Below, piece by piece: positions 45,244 through 54,426 of a stretch of DNA of 64,000 nucleotides. The notes beneath the pieces were generated by a model. The model had not been told where the DNA came from. It searched no databases and worked only from the letters and a program-made list of their open reading frames with translations. Every line of letters begins with the position of its first letter. Within the stretch, counting starts at the first letter, position 1. Both the position numbers and the translations under genes were made by a program. Source of the stretch: Bacillus weihaiensis (GTDB taxonomy: Bacteria > Bacillota > Bacilli > Bacillales > Bacillaceae); assembly GCF_001889165.1 (NCBI RefSeq), contig NZ_CP016020.1, positions 3,136,501 through 3,200,500 on the forward strand, written 5' to 3'.

Positions 45244-46763
45244 TTAGCATCCCTCCATTCTACTGGCAGCTTAACGGTCGTTGGTTTTGAATGGTGAAGC
45301 TTTTCCATAGCCTCAGTTGTAATCCGAGCTGATTCAAGAATGGTTGGAAGACCGCTACCTGGGTGTGTACCTCCACCAACTAACCAACAGTTCTTTAATT
45401 CTTCAAATTCATTATGTGGTCTTAGCACCATCATTTGTGTTAACTGATGCCCCAAATTAAAGGTTGCTCCCTCATAGACAAAAAGATCTTCTTCCCAGTT
45501 TTTTGGTGTAATCATTTTTTCTACTTGAATATGCTTCTCCAAGTCTTTATACGCTGTTTTTTCTTCAATTGTTTTTATAACTAGATCTCTAAACTCCTGC
45601 TTCTGTTCTTCCCAATCAATCTTGCTAAAGTTACTCGGAACTGGAGCAAGGATGTAAAGTGCAGAGTGTCCTTCAGGTGCTAGTGAATCATCGGTTACAC
45701 TCGCATTTTGAATATAGATGGAAGGATCCTCTGGCATTGTGAAGGTTTTCGTTATTTCCTCTACATTTTGTTTATAATCCTTTGCAAAAACAATTGTGTG
45801 ATGAGGAAGGTCATATTGTTTATCTAATCCCAAATAAATCATGAAGGTTGAGCAAGAGTATTTCTTCTTCTTCAATCTCTTTTTTGAATATTTCTTAAGC
45901 ACTCCATCGTCAACAAGTGTATTCATTGCATGGGCAAAATCTCCATTAATAACCACTTCATCAGAAAAGACTTCTTCCCCATTCTCAAGCTTAACCCCTT
46001 TGACCTTTTTGCCATCAAGAAGTAATTTCTTCACACCTTTATTTAAATGAATAGTACCACCGAGTTCTTCAAAAGCAGTAGCCATTGCCTTTGATAGTTG
46101 ATTCACTCCGCCCTTCGGATGAAAGATACCATACTCATGCTCCATGTAAGACAGAATGGAAAAGGCTCCCGGGCATTCCCAAGGTGACATTCCTAAGTAT
46201 TTGGATTGAAACGTAAACGAAAGCTTTATTCGTTCATCACTGAAATAGCTGGAGAGTACTTCATATAAGCTTTTTGACACGGTCAATTGCGGAATAGCCT
46301 TAAGGACTCTCCATCTAAGATAATGATGAAAACGATCCATCTTACTTTGAAGGATGGGGGTTAAAGCATTCATTTTCTTTCTTGTTTCGTCCATAAATCG
46401 TTTATATCCTTCCCCTTCTCCAGGTGAAAGTTCATTTAAGCGACGGATCATTTCTTGTTCATCTCGTGTCATATGAATGGTAGCATCATCGAAAATTAAC
46501 TGGTACATTTCCTGCAGTTCTATGAGGTCAACATACTCATGAAGATTCTTGCCCGACGCTTGAAAAATCTCCTCTGCAATATGAATCATACTTAAAAAAG
46601 TTGGTCCCATATCAAACGTATAGCCGTCTAGCTTAATAGACGCATTTCGTCCACCGATATATCCCTGCTTTTCGAACAAGTCCACTTTATAGCCCTTACT
46701 TGCTAACATCATTGCAGCAGCTAATCCACCTGGACCAGCTCCAATGACAATCATTTTTTTCAC
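45240..46763 (-). CDS. phytoene desaturase family protein (CrtI/CrtN-like)
   Basis: The 507-residue flavoprotein has the FAD fold (MIVIGAGPGGLAAAMMLASK), FDMGPTFLSM, and the C-terminal VGGGTHPGSGLPTI. It is the first gene of the minus-strand carotenoid operon, so it may be the main desaturase. I use the GTG at 46763 because GGAGGG lies eight bases before it; the frame open to 46790 would begin in the putative operator. It is coupled to the next gene by a four-base overlap. The exact substrate is inferred from context to be a C30 carotene. Confidence 0.83.
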   Translation of the reverse strand: MKKMIVIGAGPGGLAAAMMLASKGYKVDLFEKQGYIGGRNASIKLDGYTFDMGPTFLSMIHIAEEIFQASGKNLHEYVDLIELQEMYQLIFDDATIHMTRDEQEMIRRLNELSPGEGEGYKRFMDETRKKMNALTPILQSKMDRFHHYLRWRVLKAIPQLTVSKSLYEVLSSYFSDERIKLSFTFQSKYLGMSPWECPGAFSILSYMEHEYGIFHPKGGVNQLSKAMATAFEELGGTIHLNKGVKKLLLDGKKVKGVKLENGEEVFSDEVVINGDFAHAMNTLVDDGVLKKYSKKRLKKKKYSCSTFMIYLGLDKQYDLPHHTIVFAKDYKQNVEEITKTFTMPEDPSIYIQNASVTDDSLAPEGHSALYILAPVPSNFSKIDWEEQKQEFRDLVIKTIEEKTAYKDLEKHIQVEKMITPKNWEEDLFVYEGATFNLGHQLTQMMVLRPHNEFEELKNCWLVGGGTHPGSGLPTILESARITTEAMEKLHHSKPTTVKLPVEWRDAK

Positions 46764-46776
46764 GATGTATGCCCTC

Positions 46777-46832
46777 CATAAATTGTACATTTATTATACA
46801 AACATTATACATAGTAAACCTATAAAACTCAA
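46777..46832 (-). promoter_or_regulatory. promoter and putative operator of the minus-strand carotenoid operon
   Basis: On the minus strand TTGAGT (46827-46832), 17 bases, then TATAAT (46804-46809). CATAAATTGTACA (46777-46789, plus-strand reading) lies just downstream of the expected start point, and the imperfect inverted pair TGTATA...TGTACA spans 46783-46799. The 13-mer is identical to one in the other carotenoid promoter. Confidence 0.65.
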
Positions 46833-47493
46833 ATATTTATACCTCATTACTATGTTCAACTCTTTACTAAAGGCTCTTTTCTGACAGATTGTTGCTAAGC
46901 AACAGGGTATGAATGATAAGTAAGGTATAATTTCTAAGAAGAAAAGATGCCACTAGTCTTTATTCAACGCTGTTTTCTTCAAATGACTTAAAGCATCAAA
47001 GTTTACGAATACAGCCTTATTAAAAGTATGATCTATCACCTTTCCTTTAAAAAATCGTTGTATACTCCCCTATATGTAAAAGATCTCGATTATATGTCCA
47101 TTCCCTTACCTATTCATATTAAATCATGTCCAACGTTCAAAAGTATTTGCTCATATATGAATAAACAGCAAATACCCGTAACGGATAGTAACAATTACGT
47201 TTAATAGAGCCAGACATTTTGAATCAGTCCAGTAAGAAGGTTTTACACAAAAAAACAAGAACTGATATTCATCATAGGACAGTTTCTTCTAAGAAGAAGA
47301 TGGTGATTTGCTAGTCTATAAGAAATAACGAAAATACAAACAGTTTAGATCATATTTTAGAGATTCTAATAGACTGAGATCTGTAGTAGACACGGAGAAA
47401 AGAACATACATACCCATTAAACACCATCATTTCTGTATAGATTTCGTTGTAGACTTTCTAGACCAACAATCATCTCTAGAATGTAACCAAAAT
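46833..47493. other. long gene-free interval upstream of the carotenoid operon
   Basis: No frame with a ribosome site was found on either strand over this AT-rich stretch. AAAGGCTCTTTTCTGACAG followed by ATTGTTGCTAA at 46869-46898 recurs in diverged form at 47557-47585. This may be the remains of a lost gene or a repeat-rich spacer. Confidence 0.45.
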
Positions 47494-47553
47494 AAAAACC
47501 CTAACTAGTTTACGAGATCCAAATTGAGAATATCGTACTAGTTTGGGTTTTTA
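47494..47553. terminator. terminator-like hairpin downstream of asnB
   Basis: AAAACCCTAACTAGT and ACTAGTTTGGGTTTTT pair around a loop of about 22 bases with T runs on both strands. It lies about 150 bases beyond the asnB stop. Confidence 0.6.
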
Positions 47554-47700
47554 ATTAAGGCTGTATTCGCATAGATTGTTGCTTATCTAAAAACTAAGTT
47601 ACGGATTTTCCCCATGATACAAGGTTGTTCTCTCTATAAAGTGATTTCTAGCTTCCTTGGTATTTCAAAAACGATTTAACTGAATGTTATTTTATTCTTT

Positions 47701-49551
47701 TTATCTCTCATCTATATTAATTGAATAGGTTTCAAACCATACATGAATTTGTGCAAGGTGAGCAAGAAGCTGTGGACCTGACATTAACTGACCGAACCAA
47801 GGGACCTGGAATGCTCGCCCTTCTGTCTCAATAATATCGTTTAGCTTTTGTTCATTTAATAATTCATGTAAGATTGAATCCTTTTGACTAACAAGTGATG
47901 ATAACCAATTTTTCACAAGTCTTGTATATTCAGGATTATGCGTTTTAGGATAAGGACTTTTTTTACGATAAAGCACTTCATTTGGTAGGATTCCTTCAAG
48001 TGCTTTTCGCAAAATACCTTTTTCTCGATTTCCGTGCATCTTCATCTCCCACGGAATATTCCACACATATTCAACTAGTCGGTGATCAGCGAATGGTACA
48101 CGTACCTCTAAGCTCGCCCCCATACTCATACGATCTTTGCGATCTAATAAGTTGGTCATAAACCAATGCATATTTAAGTAAAACAACTGTCTCCTTTGCG
48201 TTTCTAGCTCTGATTCACCATCAAGAATCGGAGTCTCATTAACCGTATCTTGATATCTTGCCTGCACATATTCATCTAGCTTTAATTTATCCTGCCACTG
48301 TGGCTTTAAGAGACTGATCCGTTCATCTGTTGATCTCATCCACGGAAAGGCAGTGCTAGCCAAATCCTCAGGACGGTGAAACCATGGATAGCCTCCAAAG
48401 ATTTCATCCGCACATTCCCCAGATAATCCTACAACGAAGTCCTTCTTAATCTCACGGCAAAACCAAAGTAACGAGGAATCAACATCGGCCATTCCTGGTA
48501 AATCACGGACAGAGGTTGCTTCAATTAAATGATCTACTAGCTCTTGCTGGGTTATCACACTGCGATGATGATTCGTATTAAATTCTTCACTCATTTTTTG
48601 AATCCACGGACCATCTGAGTTTGGTTGAAATTCATTTGCTTTAAAATATTTTTCGTTATCTTCATAATCAATGGAGTACGTATGAAGCTGACCTTTCCCT
48701 TCCTTCTGATAATGCTCTGCAGCGATTGCTGTAATCGCACTGGAATCGACCCCACCAGATAAGAAGGTACATAATGGAACATCTGATACAAGCTGTCTCG
48801 TAACAGCATCCTTAAATAAATAGCGAACATTTTCTGCTGTTTCTTCAAGTGAATCTTCATGCTGTTTGCTTTCTACATCCCAATAGCGCCATTTCTTTAA
48901 ACCTGATTTTGTATACGTCATTGCATGTGCTGGTCTTAACTCATCTATTCCTTTAAATACGCCTACTCCAGGTGTTCTTGATGGTCCAACTCCAAAAATT
49001 TCAGAGAGTCCATTTTTATCTAAAACAGCTGATACAGATGGATGTGCAAGAATTGCCTTTAGCTCTGACCCAAAAAGAAGCGAGCCATTTTCTTCTTTAA
49101 AGAATAATGGCTTTACACCTAAACGGTCTCTTCCAATGAATAGCTTTTCTTTTTTTGCGTCCCAAACAGCAAAAGCAAAGATACCATTTAAATGATGTAC
49201 ACACTCCTCTTCCCATTCCATATATGAATGCAACAGCACCTCAGTATCAGAATGCCCTTTAAAAGTATATCCTCTTGAAAGAAGCTCTTTTCGTATATCT
49301 TCAGTATTATACAGCTCACCATTGTAACAAATTGTATACGTATTCTCGTCTTTTGTTCGGGTCATTGGTTGAACACCGCCAGTAGGATCGACTACAACTA
49401 AGCGTTTATGCCCAAATAACACATGATTATCCGCCCAAATATTCGTATCATCAGGACCTCTTTTTGCTAAGGTTTCGGCCATTTTTGTAATGGTTGTTTG
49501 TTTAGATTTAATTGTTTGTTTGAAATCTACCCAGCCTGTAATTCCACACAT
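47701..49551 (-). CDS. asnO: asparagine synthetase, glutamine-hydrolysing (AsnB/AsnO type)
   Basis: The 616-residue enzyme makes asparagine from aspartate, glutamine and ATP. Residues 1-210 are the class II glutaminase domain, with the catalytic cysteine at position 2 (MCGITGW). The synthetase domain follows, with the pyrophosphate loop FLSGGVDSSAI (near 263-273) and VRVPFADHRLVEYVW. Its place beside yisN and the yisP-position crtM matches asnO of B. subtilis, which acts in sporulation. TAGGGGATGATGAAGAA precedes the ATG, a modest ribosome site. Confidence 0.93.
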   Translation of the reverse strand: MCGITGWVDFKQTIKSKQTTITKMAETLAKRGPDDTNIWADNHVLFGHKRLVVVDPTGGVQPMTRTKDENTYTICYNGELYNTEDIRKELLSRGYTFKGHSDTEVLLHSYMEWEEECVHHLNGIFAFAVWDAKKEKLFIGRDRLGVKPLFFKEENGSLLFGSELKAILAHPSVSAVLDKNGLSEIFGVGPSRTPGVGVFKGIDELRPAHAMTYTKSGLKKWRYWDVESKQHEDSLEETAENVRYLFKDAVTRQLVSDVPLCTFLSGGVDSSAITAIAAEHYQKEGKGQLHTYSIDYEDNEKYFKANEFQPNSDGPWIQKMSEEFNTNHHRSVITQQELVDHLIEATSVRDLPGMADVDSSLLWFCREIKKDFVVGLSGECADEIFGGYPWFHRPEDLASTAFPWMRSTDERISLLKPQWQDKLKLDEYVQARYQDTVNETPILDGESELETQRRQLFYLNMHWFMTNLLDRKDRMSMGASLEVRVPFADHRLVEYVWNIPWEMKMHGNREKGILRKALEGILPNEVLYRKKSPYPKTHNPEYTRLVKNWLSSLVSQKDSILHELLNEQKLNDIIETEGRAFQVPWFGQLMSGPQLLAHLAQIHVWFETYSINIDER

Positions 49552-49753
49552 TTCTTCATCATCCCCTAGTTAAAAGTATGCGTTCCTACACAGTAACCCT
49601 CATCTATCTTTCTATTAGCTTTAGGCATTGTATGCCCAGCTTTTCTAAATGTTGTGTTGTCCACAGAAACTTTCCATGCATAAAACCATGTAATTTTGTC
49701 AAAAACGATGGTAAACCCAATTTTACATATTCAGTTCTGGAGGTAAAAGCAGC

Positions 49754-50314
49754 ATGAGTCGCTACAAACGTATGGATCTTTTGTTAAAACAAAAACGTTC
49801 CTACATTACTGGTTTTGTTGATATTACAAATAACCAGTATGTCATTTATGATGATATGAACGATGAACTACATTTATTAGAGGAAATTAATGAGACACGC
49901 CTTGAAATTCTTAGCCCTAATGGATGGAAGTCTGGAAAATGGCTGGGTCTTGGAAAGGTAAAAACAGATATGGGCATGTTTTCATTAAACAGTGGAGACA
50001 CTGTTCGTATGAGAAAAAAACTCCCACTTGCTTTAGATGAGATGTTAAAGGAGCTTCCAGATGACACCTTTCTAAAGCTCATTAAACAATTAAACGCACT
50101 GTCCTTTTCTCCATTTGATTGTATTTATTCCTACAACCAGCTTATATTTATGGGGAACCAAGTACATAAAAAAGGGGTCTCCTTTTATCAATTCGATAAT
50201 GAGGATTCAATCTGTGCGATTCAACATCATTTTGCACGTGGAGTGCACTCGTCAGATCGCATTGAGATGACAACTAGCCTAGGAGAGAGACGTCTTTTGA
50301 CTTGCTTCTATTAG
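49754..50314 (+). CDS. yisN: YisN-like (DUF2777-type) protein
   Basis: The 186-residue protein (MSRYKRMDLLLKQKRSYITG...) resembles YisN/DUF2777 proteins and sits, as in B. subtilis, between yisL and asnO. It is soluble with no signal peptide. The family has no assigned function. GGAGGTAAAAGCAGC precedes the ATG at 49754. It is divergent from asnO and convergent with yisL, with which it shares a strong terminator. Confidence 0.83.
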   Translation: MSRYKRMDLLLKQKRSYITGFVDITNNQYVIYDDMNDELHLLEEINETRLEILSPNGWKSGKWLGLGKVKTDMGMFSLNSGDTVRMRKKLPLALDEMLKELPDDTFLKLIKQLNALSFSPFDCIYSYNQLIFMGNQVHKKGVSFYQFDNEDSICAIQHHFARGVHSSDRIEMTTSLGERRLLTCFY

Positions 50315-50430
50315 GCATTCTTACGATTCGACAGTAGCAAAGCGCAAGCATCTTATTGAGAGGCTTTGGCCTTCTGTCGAGGTGAATAGGTCCTAACATT
50401 TTTTTGCACGCTAGCAAAAAAAAACGTAAA

Positions 50431-50475
50431 AAAGAGGCCACTATTTTAGAATGCATCTAAAATAGTGGCCTCTTT
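50431..50475. terminator. bidirectional rho-independent terminator between yisN and yisL
   Basis: A perfect 20-base inverted repeat, AAAGAGGCCACTATTTTAGA (50431-50450) against its complement (50456-50475), with a five-base loop. On the minus strand it is followed by TTTTTTACG. Confidence 0.9.
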
Positions 50476-50484
50476 CGATAGAAA

Positions 50485-50844
50485 TTAATACATACTCCAA
50501 AGACCTAATGGAAGTCTAACTCCTAATAAAATCGTTACGATTAAGACAACGATAAATTGAATCCAGAATACTCTCGTTGGCTTTCCTTTTTTCGAACGAA
50601 CAAGTACCATTTCCATTGCGCCAATTGTCCAAATTCCAAGAACAATTTTTGCAATGTATTCAGCGCTTAATTGAGAAACACCTGTAACAACAACAATACC
50701 TGTAATAACAATTAACACATAAACTAAACGTAATACCATGTGGACAATTTTAAACGGCTTTTCTTTTCCTGACTTAAAAAGTGAAAAAGCAACGAAGAAA
50801 AGAATAATGCCTAAAGCCCAAGACGTAATGTGTGCATGTACCAT
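50485..50844 (-). CDS. yisL: YisL-family (DUF1516) membrane protein
   Basis: The 119-residue protein has four predicted membrane helices (about residues 5-22, 35-58, 62-80 and 95-113) and the DUF1516 pattern: it starts MVHAHITSWALGIILFFVA and ends GLWSMY. Function is unknown. GAAGGAGGAAATTAG precedes the ATG. The neighbouring yisN and yisK agree with the B. subtilis order, apart from the ABC exporter and lipoprotein genes inserted between yisL and yisK. Confidence 0.87.
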   Translation of the reverse strand: MVHAHITSWALGIILFFVAFSLFKSGKEKPFKIVHMVLRLVYVLIVITGIVVVTGVSQLSAEYIAKIVLGIWTIGAMEMVLVRSKKGKPTRVFWIQFIVVLIVTILLGVRLPLGLWSMY

Positions 50845-50967
50845 CTAATTTCCTCCTTCAATCTTTCGAACAACCCTTATTTTAGCATGATTCTGAAAAA
50901 AACTTAATGTATGTGATGCAAATTGAAAGAGGCTTGTGTCTATTTTTTGAAATAAATCCTTTGGTAT

Positions 50968-52299
50968 CTATCTTTCATCCTTCATCTTCCATAGGGCAAC
51001 AAGTAAAAAGCTAGCACCAAATCCAAACAAAGCAAGGGCATTACCCAATACTGCCTCTACACCTAAACCTCGTACTAATAGATCCTGATAACCGTTCAGC
51101 GCCCATGCATGAGGAGTAATGAGAGCTATTTGCTGCATAACATCTGGCATGATAAATAAAGGAACCATTGTCCCGCCTAAAGCAGCCAACGTGAGAGCAA
51201 GTAAAACCGACCAGCCAGATATTTGCGAATCTGTTTTAAATAACGCTGCAATCAACATACCTAAGCAAGAACTAGCCCAGACAAGAGTTAAGGATACTAA
51301 CGCTAAACCTAGGAAGGAAGTGCCTAGTGACATATCAAATACATAATGACCGAAAGCAAATAGCACGACAACTTGAGCTAGGCCTATAAAGTAATTAGGG
51401 AGCATCTTCCCAATAAATAACTGCCAACGTGCTATCGGAGCAGATAGGACACGTCTAAACGTCCCGTCATTTCTTTCATTCAAAAAAGATCTTCCAGCAA
51501 ACATAATAATGAAAAAAGCATACATCACAGTATAGCCTGGTACATTTTGCTGAAATGCATCAGGTCGGGTCCACTCTTCTTTTCCAGATGCCGAGGAAGA
51601 ATCAATTGTAATACTCGGTTGATCAAAAGAGGCTTGTGCTGAACCAATTAACTCTTCTTTCATCTCTGTTAAATCTGGTATACTACCTTCCTCCTCTACA
51701 GTTGTAGAAGCAGGTATGTCTTTATTCTCAGTGTTTAATTGACTAAGTAAGCTAGCCATTTGCCTTTCGTATGCTTCTCCTACTTTTTGAATCTCTTCTT
51801 CCATTGAATCATTTATTTTCACAATTTGCTGATCAACCATTCTTGACACAATATATTCTATCTCGTAGGCTCTGGCAACTCCTTCAATAGCCTTTCCAAT
51901 GATGGAGCTCATATTAGCTTGTGCAGGGTCTTCGTATGAAAGCAACTCTATTTTTTCACCGTTCCTCATATTGGTCCCGAAATCTTTAGGAATGACTAAA
52001 GCATATGCATACTCCCCATTACTTACTTGCTTTATCACTTCATCAGCCTGCTCTAAAGAAATCACCTCAATGCCTTCTGTTTCCTCAAGTAACGTAACAA
52101 ACGTCTTAGATTGATCGGTCTGGTCATCATCAACTATTGGCAAAGTAATAACGTCATCTCCACCACCATTAAAGACCGGCATTAATGCAAAGCTCATGAC
52201 TGTTATGAGCATTAACGGTAGCAAAAACAACACAACGATTGCTCCTGGATCCTTGAGCATAATTCGTAAATCCTTTTTAGCAATTGCCCACCATTGCAT
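50968..52299 (-). CDS. ABC-2 type exporter permease
   Basis: The 443-residue membrane protein has one helix near the N-terminus (about 20-42), a large extracellular segment (about 45-245) rich in E, Q and S, and five helices in the C-terminal 200 residues. This is the YhgE/ABC2_membrane_3 layout of drug, lipid or peptide exporters. The extracellular part contains a probable coiled coil (EEEIQKVGEAYERQMASLLS). It follows the ATPase gene by 24 bases and must work with it. The substrate is unknown. No such pair lies between yisL and yisK in B. subtilis as I recall it. Confidence 0.9.
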   Translation of the reverse strand: MQWWAIAKKDLRIMLKDPGAIVVLFLLPLMLITVMSFALMPVFNGGGDDVITLPIVDDDQTDQSKTFVTLLEETEGIEVISLEQADEVIKQVSNGEYAYALVIPKDFGTNMRNGEKIELLSYEDPAQANMSSIIGKAIEGVARAYEIEYIVSRMVDQQIVKINDSMEEEIQKVGEAYERQMASLLSQLNTENKDIPASTTVEEEGSIPDLTEMKEELIGSAQASFDQPSITIDSSSASGKEEWTRPDAFQQNVPGYTVMYAFFIIMFAGRSFLNERNDGTFRRVLSAPIARWQLFIGKMLPNYFIGLAQVVVLFAFGHYVFDMSLGTSFLGLALVSLTLVWASSCLGMLIAALFKTDSQISGWSVLLALTLAALGGTMVPLFIMPDVMQQIALITPHAWALNGYQDLLVRGLGVEAVLGNALALFGFGASFLLVALWKMKDER

Positions 52300-52323
52300 A
52301 GTATATGAACTCCTTTTCTGCTG

Positions 52324-53262
52324 TTAATCTCTTAATTTCTTCCCAGTTTTATATAAAAATAGCGTTTCTAAAGAGGGATTCATGATGTTTGTAATCGTTG
52401 CCTCAAACTGACTAGATTTAAACCATTCTAAAAGCTTGGCAACGTTATCGTTCATATCCTCTACAACTAACTCAAAATGTGTACCTGTTCTACGGATATT
52501 CTTACAGAACGACCTTGTTTTCAATCCTTCTTCAATGAAATCAGCCTCAGTACTATTTACTGTTGAAAGTTCAATGACTCCACCATGAACCTGTGCAACT
52601 AGCTCTTCCACTGTTCCAAGAGAAATGATTTTTCCATCATCAATGATAGCGACTCGATCACAAAGCTTAGTCGCTTCTTCCATATAATGAGTCGTATAGA
52701 TGATGGTCATGCCGTTTTCTTTTAGCATGTTCACTAATTCAAAAATCTGATTCCTAGATTGCGGATCAATTCCTACTGTTGGTTCATCCATAAACACAAC
52801 AAGAGGGTCATGGAGTAATGCAGCGGCAATATTAATTCTTCGTTTCATTCCACCCGAATAATTTTTAATTGGTTCTTTAGCTCGATCAGCTAGACCTACT
52901 AGGTGAAGAAGTTGATTAACCTTCTCTTTCGCCTTTTTACCTTTTATACCATATAGCTCGCCAAAAAAAGTTAAATTATCTATAGCACTAAGCATAGGAT
53001 ACAGCGCGATATCCTGTGGCACTATTCCTACAGCCTTTTTGACCTCCAGTTGATTCTGTACAATATTTAAACCATTAATAGATATTTCTCCACTTGTTGG
53101 GTATATCTGGGAGGTCATCATGGAGATCGTGGTTGTTTTACCTGCCCCATTTGGTCCTAATAGTCCAAAAACTTCCCCTTCTTTAATAGCTAGATTGAAG
53201 TCCTTTACAACTTGATGGTTCCCAAACGACTTGTTTACATTTTTACACTTAATCATCGTCAT
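52324..53262 (-). CDS. ABC transporter ATP-binding protein
   Basis: The 312-residue ATPase has Walker A GPNGAGKT (near 39-46), a Q-loop, signature NYSGGMKRR, Walker B VVFMDEP and the switch histidine TTHYMEEA. It also has a C-terminal extension of about 90 residues common in CcmA/DrrA-like exporters. It pairs with the permease downstream. I start at ATG 53262 (AGGT seven bases upstream); the TTG at 53283 lies within TTGGAGGC, which may be the true ribosome site for a nearer start. The 570 bases upstream hold no gene. Confidence 0.9.
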   Translation of the reverse strand: MTMIKCKNVNKSFGNHQVVKDFNLAIKEGEVFGLLGPNGAGKTTTISMMTSQIYPTSGEISINGLNIVQNQLEVKKAVGIVPQDIALYPMLSAIDNLTFFGELYGIKGKKAKEKVNQLLHLVGLADRAKEPIKNYSGGMKRRINIAAALLHDPLVVFMDEPTVGIDPQSRNQIFELVNMLKENGMTIIYTTHYMEEATKLCDRVAIIDDGKIISLGTVEELVAQVHGGVIELSTVNSTEADFIEEGLKTRSFCKNIRRTGTHFELVVEDMNDNVAKLLEWFKSSQFEATITNIMNPSLETLFLYKTGKKLRD

Positions 53263-53283
53263 AATGTGACCTAGAGCCTCCAA

Positions 53284-53835
53284 TTAGAGTCATCTTGACT
53301 TTATGTGATTCACGTTGAAAGATGTTCATGCATATGGTAGCAGTTCATAGGATTGGATACATTCACTTCTAGTAGTATATGTGGATTTTTCTATGGAGTG
53401 TGGTTGAATAGTATGAATATGTGGTGTTTCACTTATAAAGCTATCATACTAAGATTCTCTGGTAAAGAAAGAGTCAAGTTAAAAAGTGAAAAATTTGAAT
53501 AATCGAGTTTTCAATTAGGTGAATCAATTTCATACATGCTTATCTTAAAGAAACACAGATCTACTATGATGAACGGATTTCACTTAATAACGACCTAGTA
53601 AAGAGATTAAAGAACAATATCGTATTAATACCATGTTACATCAGCAGCAAGTTGCTGACATCATATCCTACTACTTATAGGTCAACCAGGGAGGTGCTAA
53701 GAATTCAATTTATAAATGCATTCAGGTAATAATTGATTTAGTTTCTCGAACTACCTTTAACTCGTACTTTCTCTCGTTAGCTCGAGAGCTGTCTTATGAT
53801 GCTTTCAATTGTCCAATGACATTCTTAACGATTGA
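53284..53835. other. intergenic, no gene seen
   Basis: No supported coding frame on either strand. ACCATGTTACATCAGCAGCAAG at about 53631 is similar to GCCATGTTCCATCAGCAACAAA at about 2935. CTCTCGTTAGCTCGAGAG near 53772 is a small palindrome of unknown meaning. Confidence 0.4.
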
Positions 53836-54288
53836 TTACTCTTTAACATGTAAAACAAAATCGGCATAAAAGCTTTGATCTAAATATACCTCATAACGCC
53901 AGATCCCACTTTTAGGAAGTACAGAAGTAACTGGATAACGATCTAAACTTGTATAACCCGGTGATGCTTCATTAATCGTTTCAGGAGCTTGCACTGTTAT
54001 TTTTTCACTTGTTTGCTTATGATAAGCGTATATAGATAATTGTTTCCCTTTAAATGCTTCAAAGGATTCTGTGAAATGTAAGACAGCTCCAAAAGGATGT
54101 TCTGCAGATAGCACTGGATCTGGGTAAACAGTTAATAAGACTTTACCATCCCTTACAAATTGATTTCTAATTTCCCACTTTTCAAGGGTATCTTTTTTGC
54201 TCACCTGTTCATCTTCTTGATTCATTGAACAGGCTAATAGCGAAAATACTGAAATGATTACAATACATAGTACGAATATTTTTTTCAT
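53836..54288 (-). CDS. small extracellular lipoprotein of unknown function
   Basis: The 150-residue protein has a signal peptide with lipobox SLLAC (cysteine near residue 20), then a charged linker and a compact domain likely to be beta-rich, ending SGIWRYEVYLDQSFYADFVLHV. The ending is reminiscent of DUF4871-like Bacillus lipoproteins, which I cannot confirm. It should be anchored on the outer membrane face. The gene stands alone between the ABC exporter and yisK. Confidence 0.75.
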   Translation of the reverse strand: MKKIFVLCIVIISVFSLLACSMNQEDEQVSKKDTLEKWEIRNQFVRDGKVLLTVYPDPVLSAEHPFGAVLHFTESFEAFKGKQLSIYAYHKQTSEKITVQAPETINEASPGYTSLDRYPVTSVLPKSGIWRYEVYLDQSFYADFVLHVKE

Positions 54289-54426
54289 CTAATCCCCTCC
54301 CATTCTGTTTTTAATGTAGACGTAAACTAGGTTAAAAGGTTTCGTCATTTTAAGAGCTAGATTGTTGAACGGTTGGCAGCAGGAAGCGGACCGTAAAAAA
54401 AGAAGCTAATCACGATAGATTAACTC

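Noticed and set aside
39946-46763. Recent horizontal transfer of the carotenoid cluster
   Set aside because: Base composition and codon use look like the neighbours, no mobile genes flank it, and the crtM position agrees with yisP of B. subtilis, so vertical descent is at least as likely.
50385-50430. Second strong terminator at the A/T-rich palindrome TTTTTTTGC/GCAAAAAAA
   Set aside because: The stem is almost only A-T pairs; the adjacent 20-pair hairpin at 50431-50475 explains termination better.
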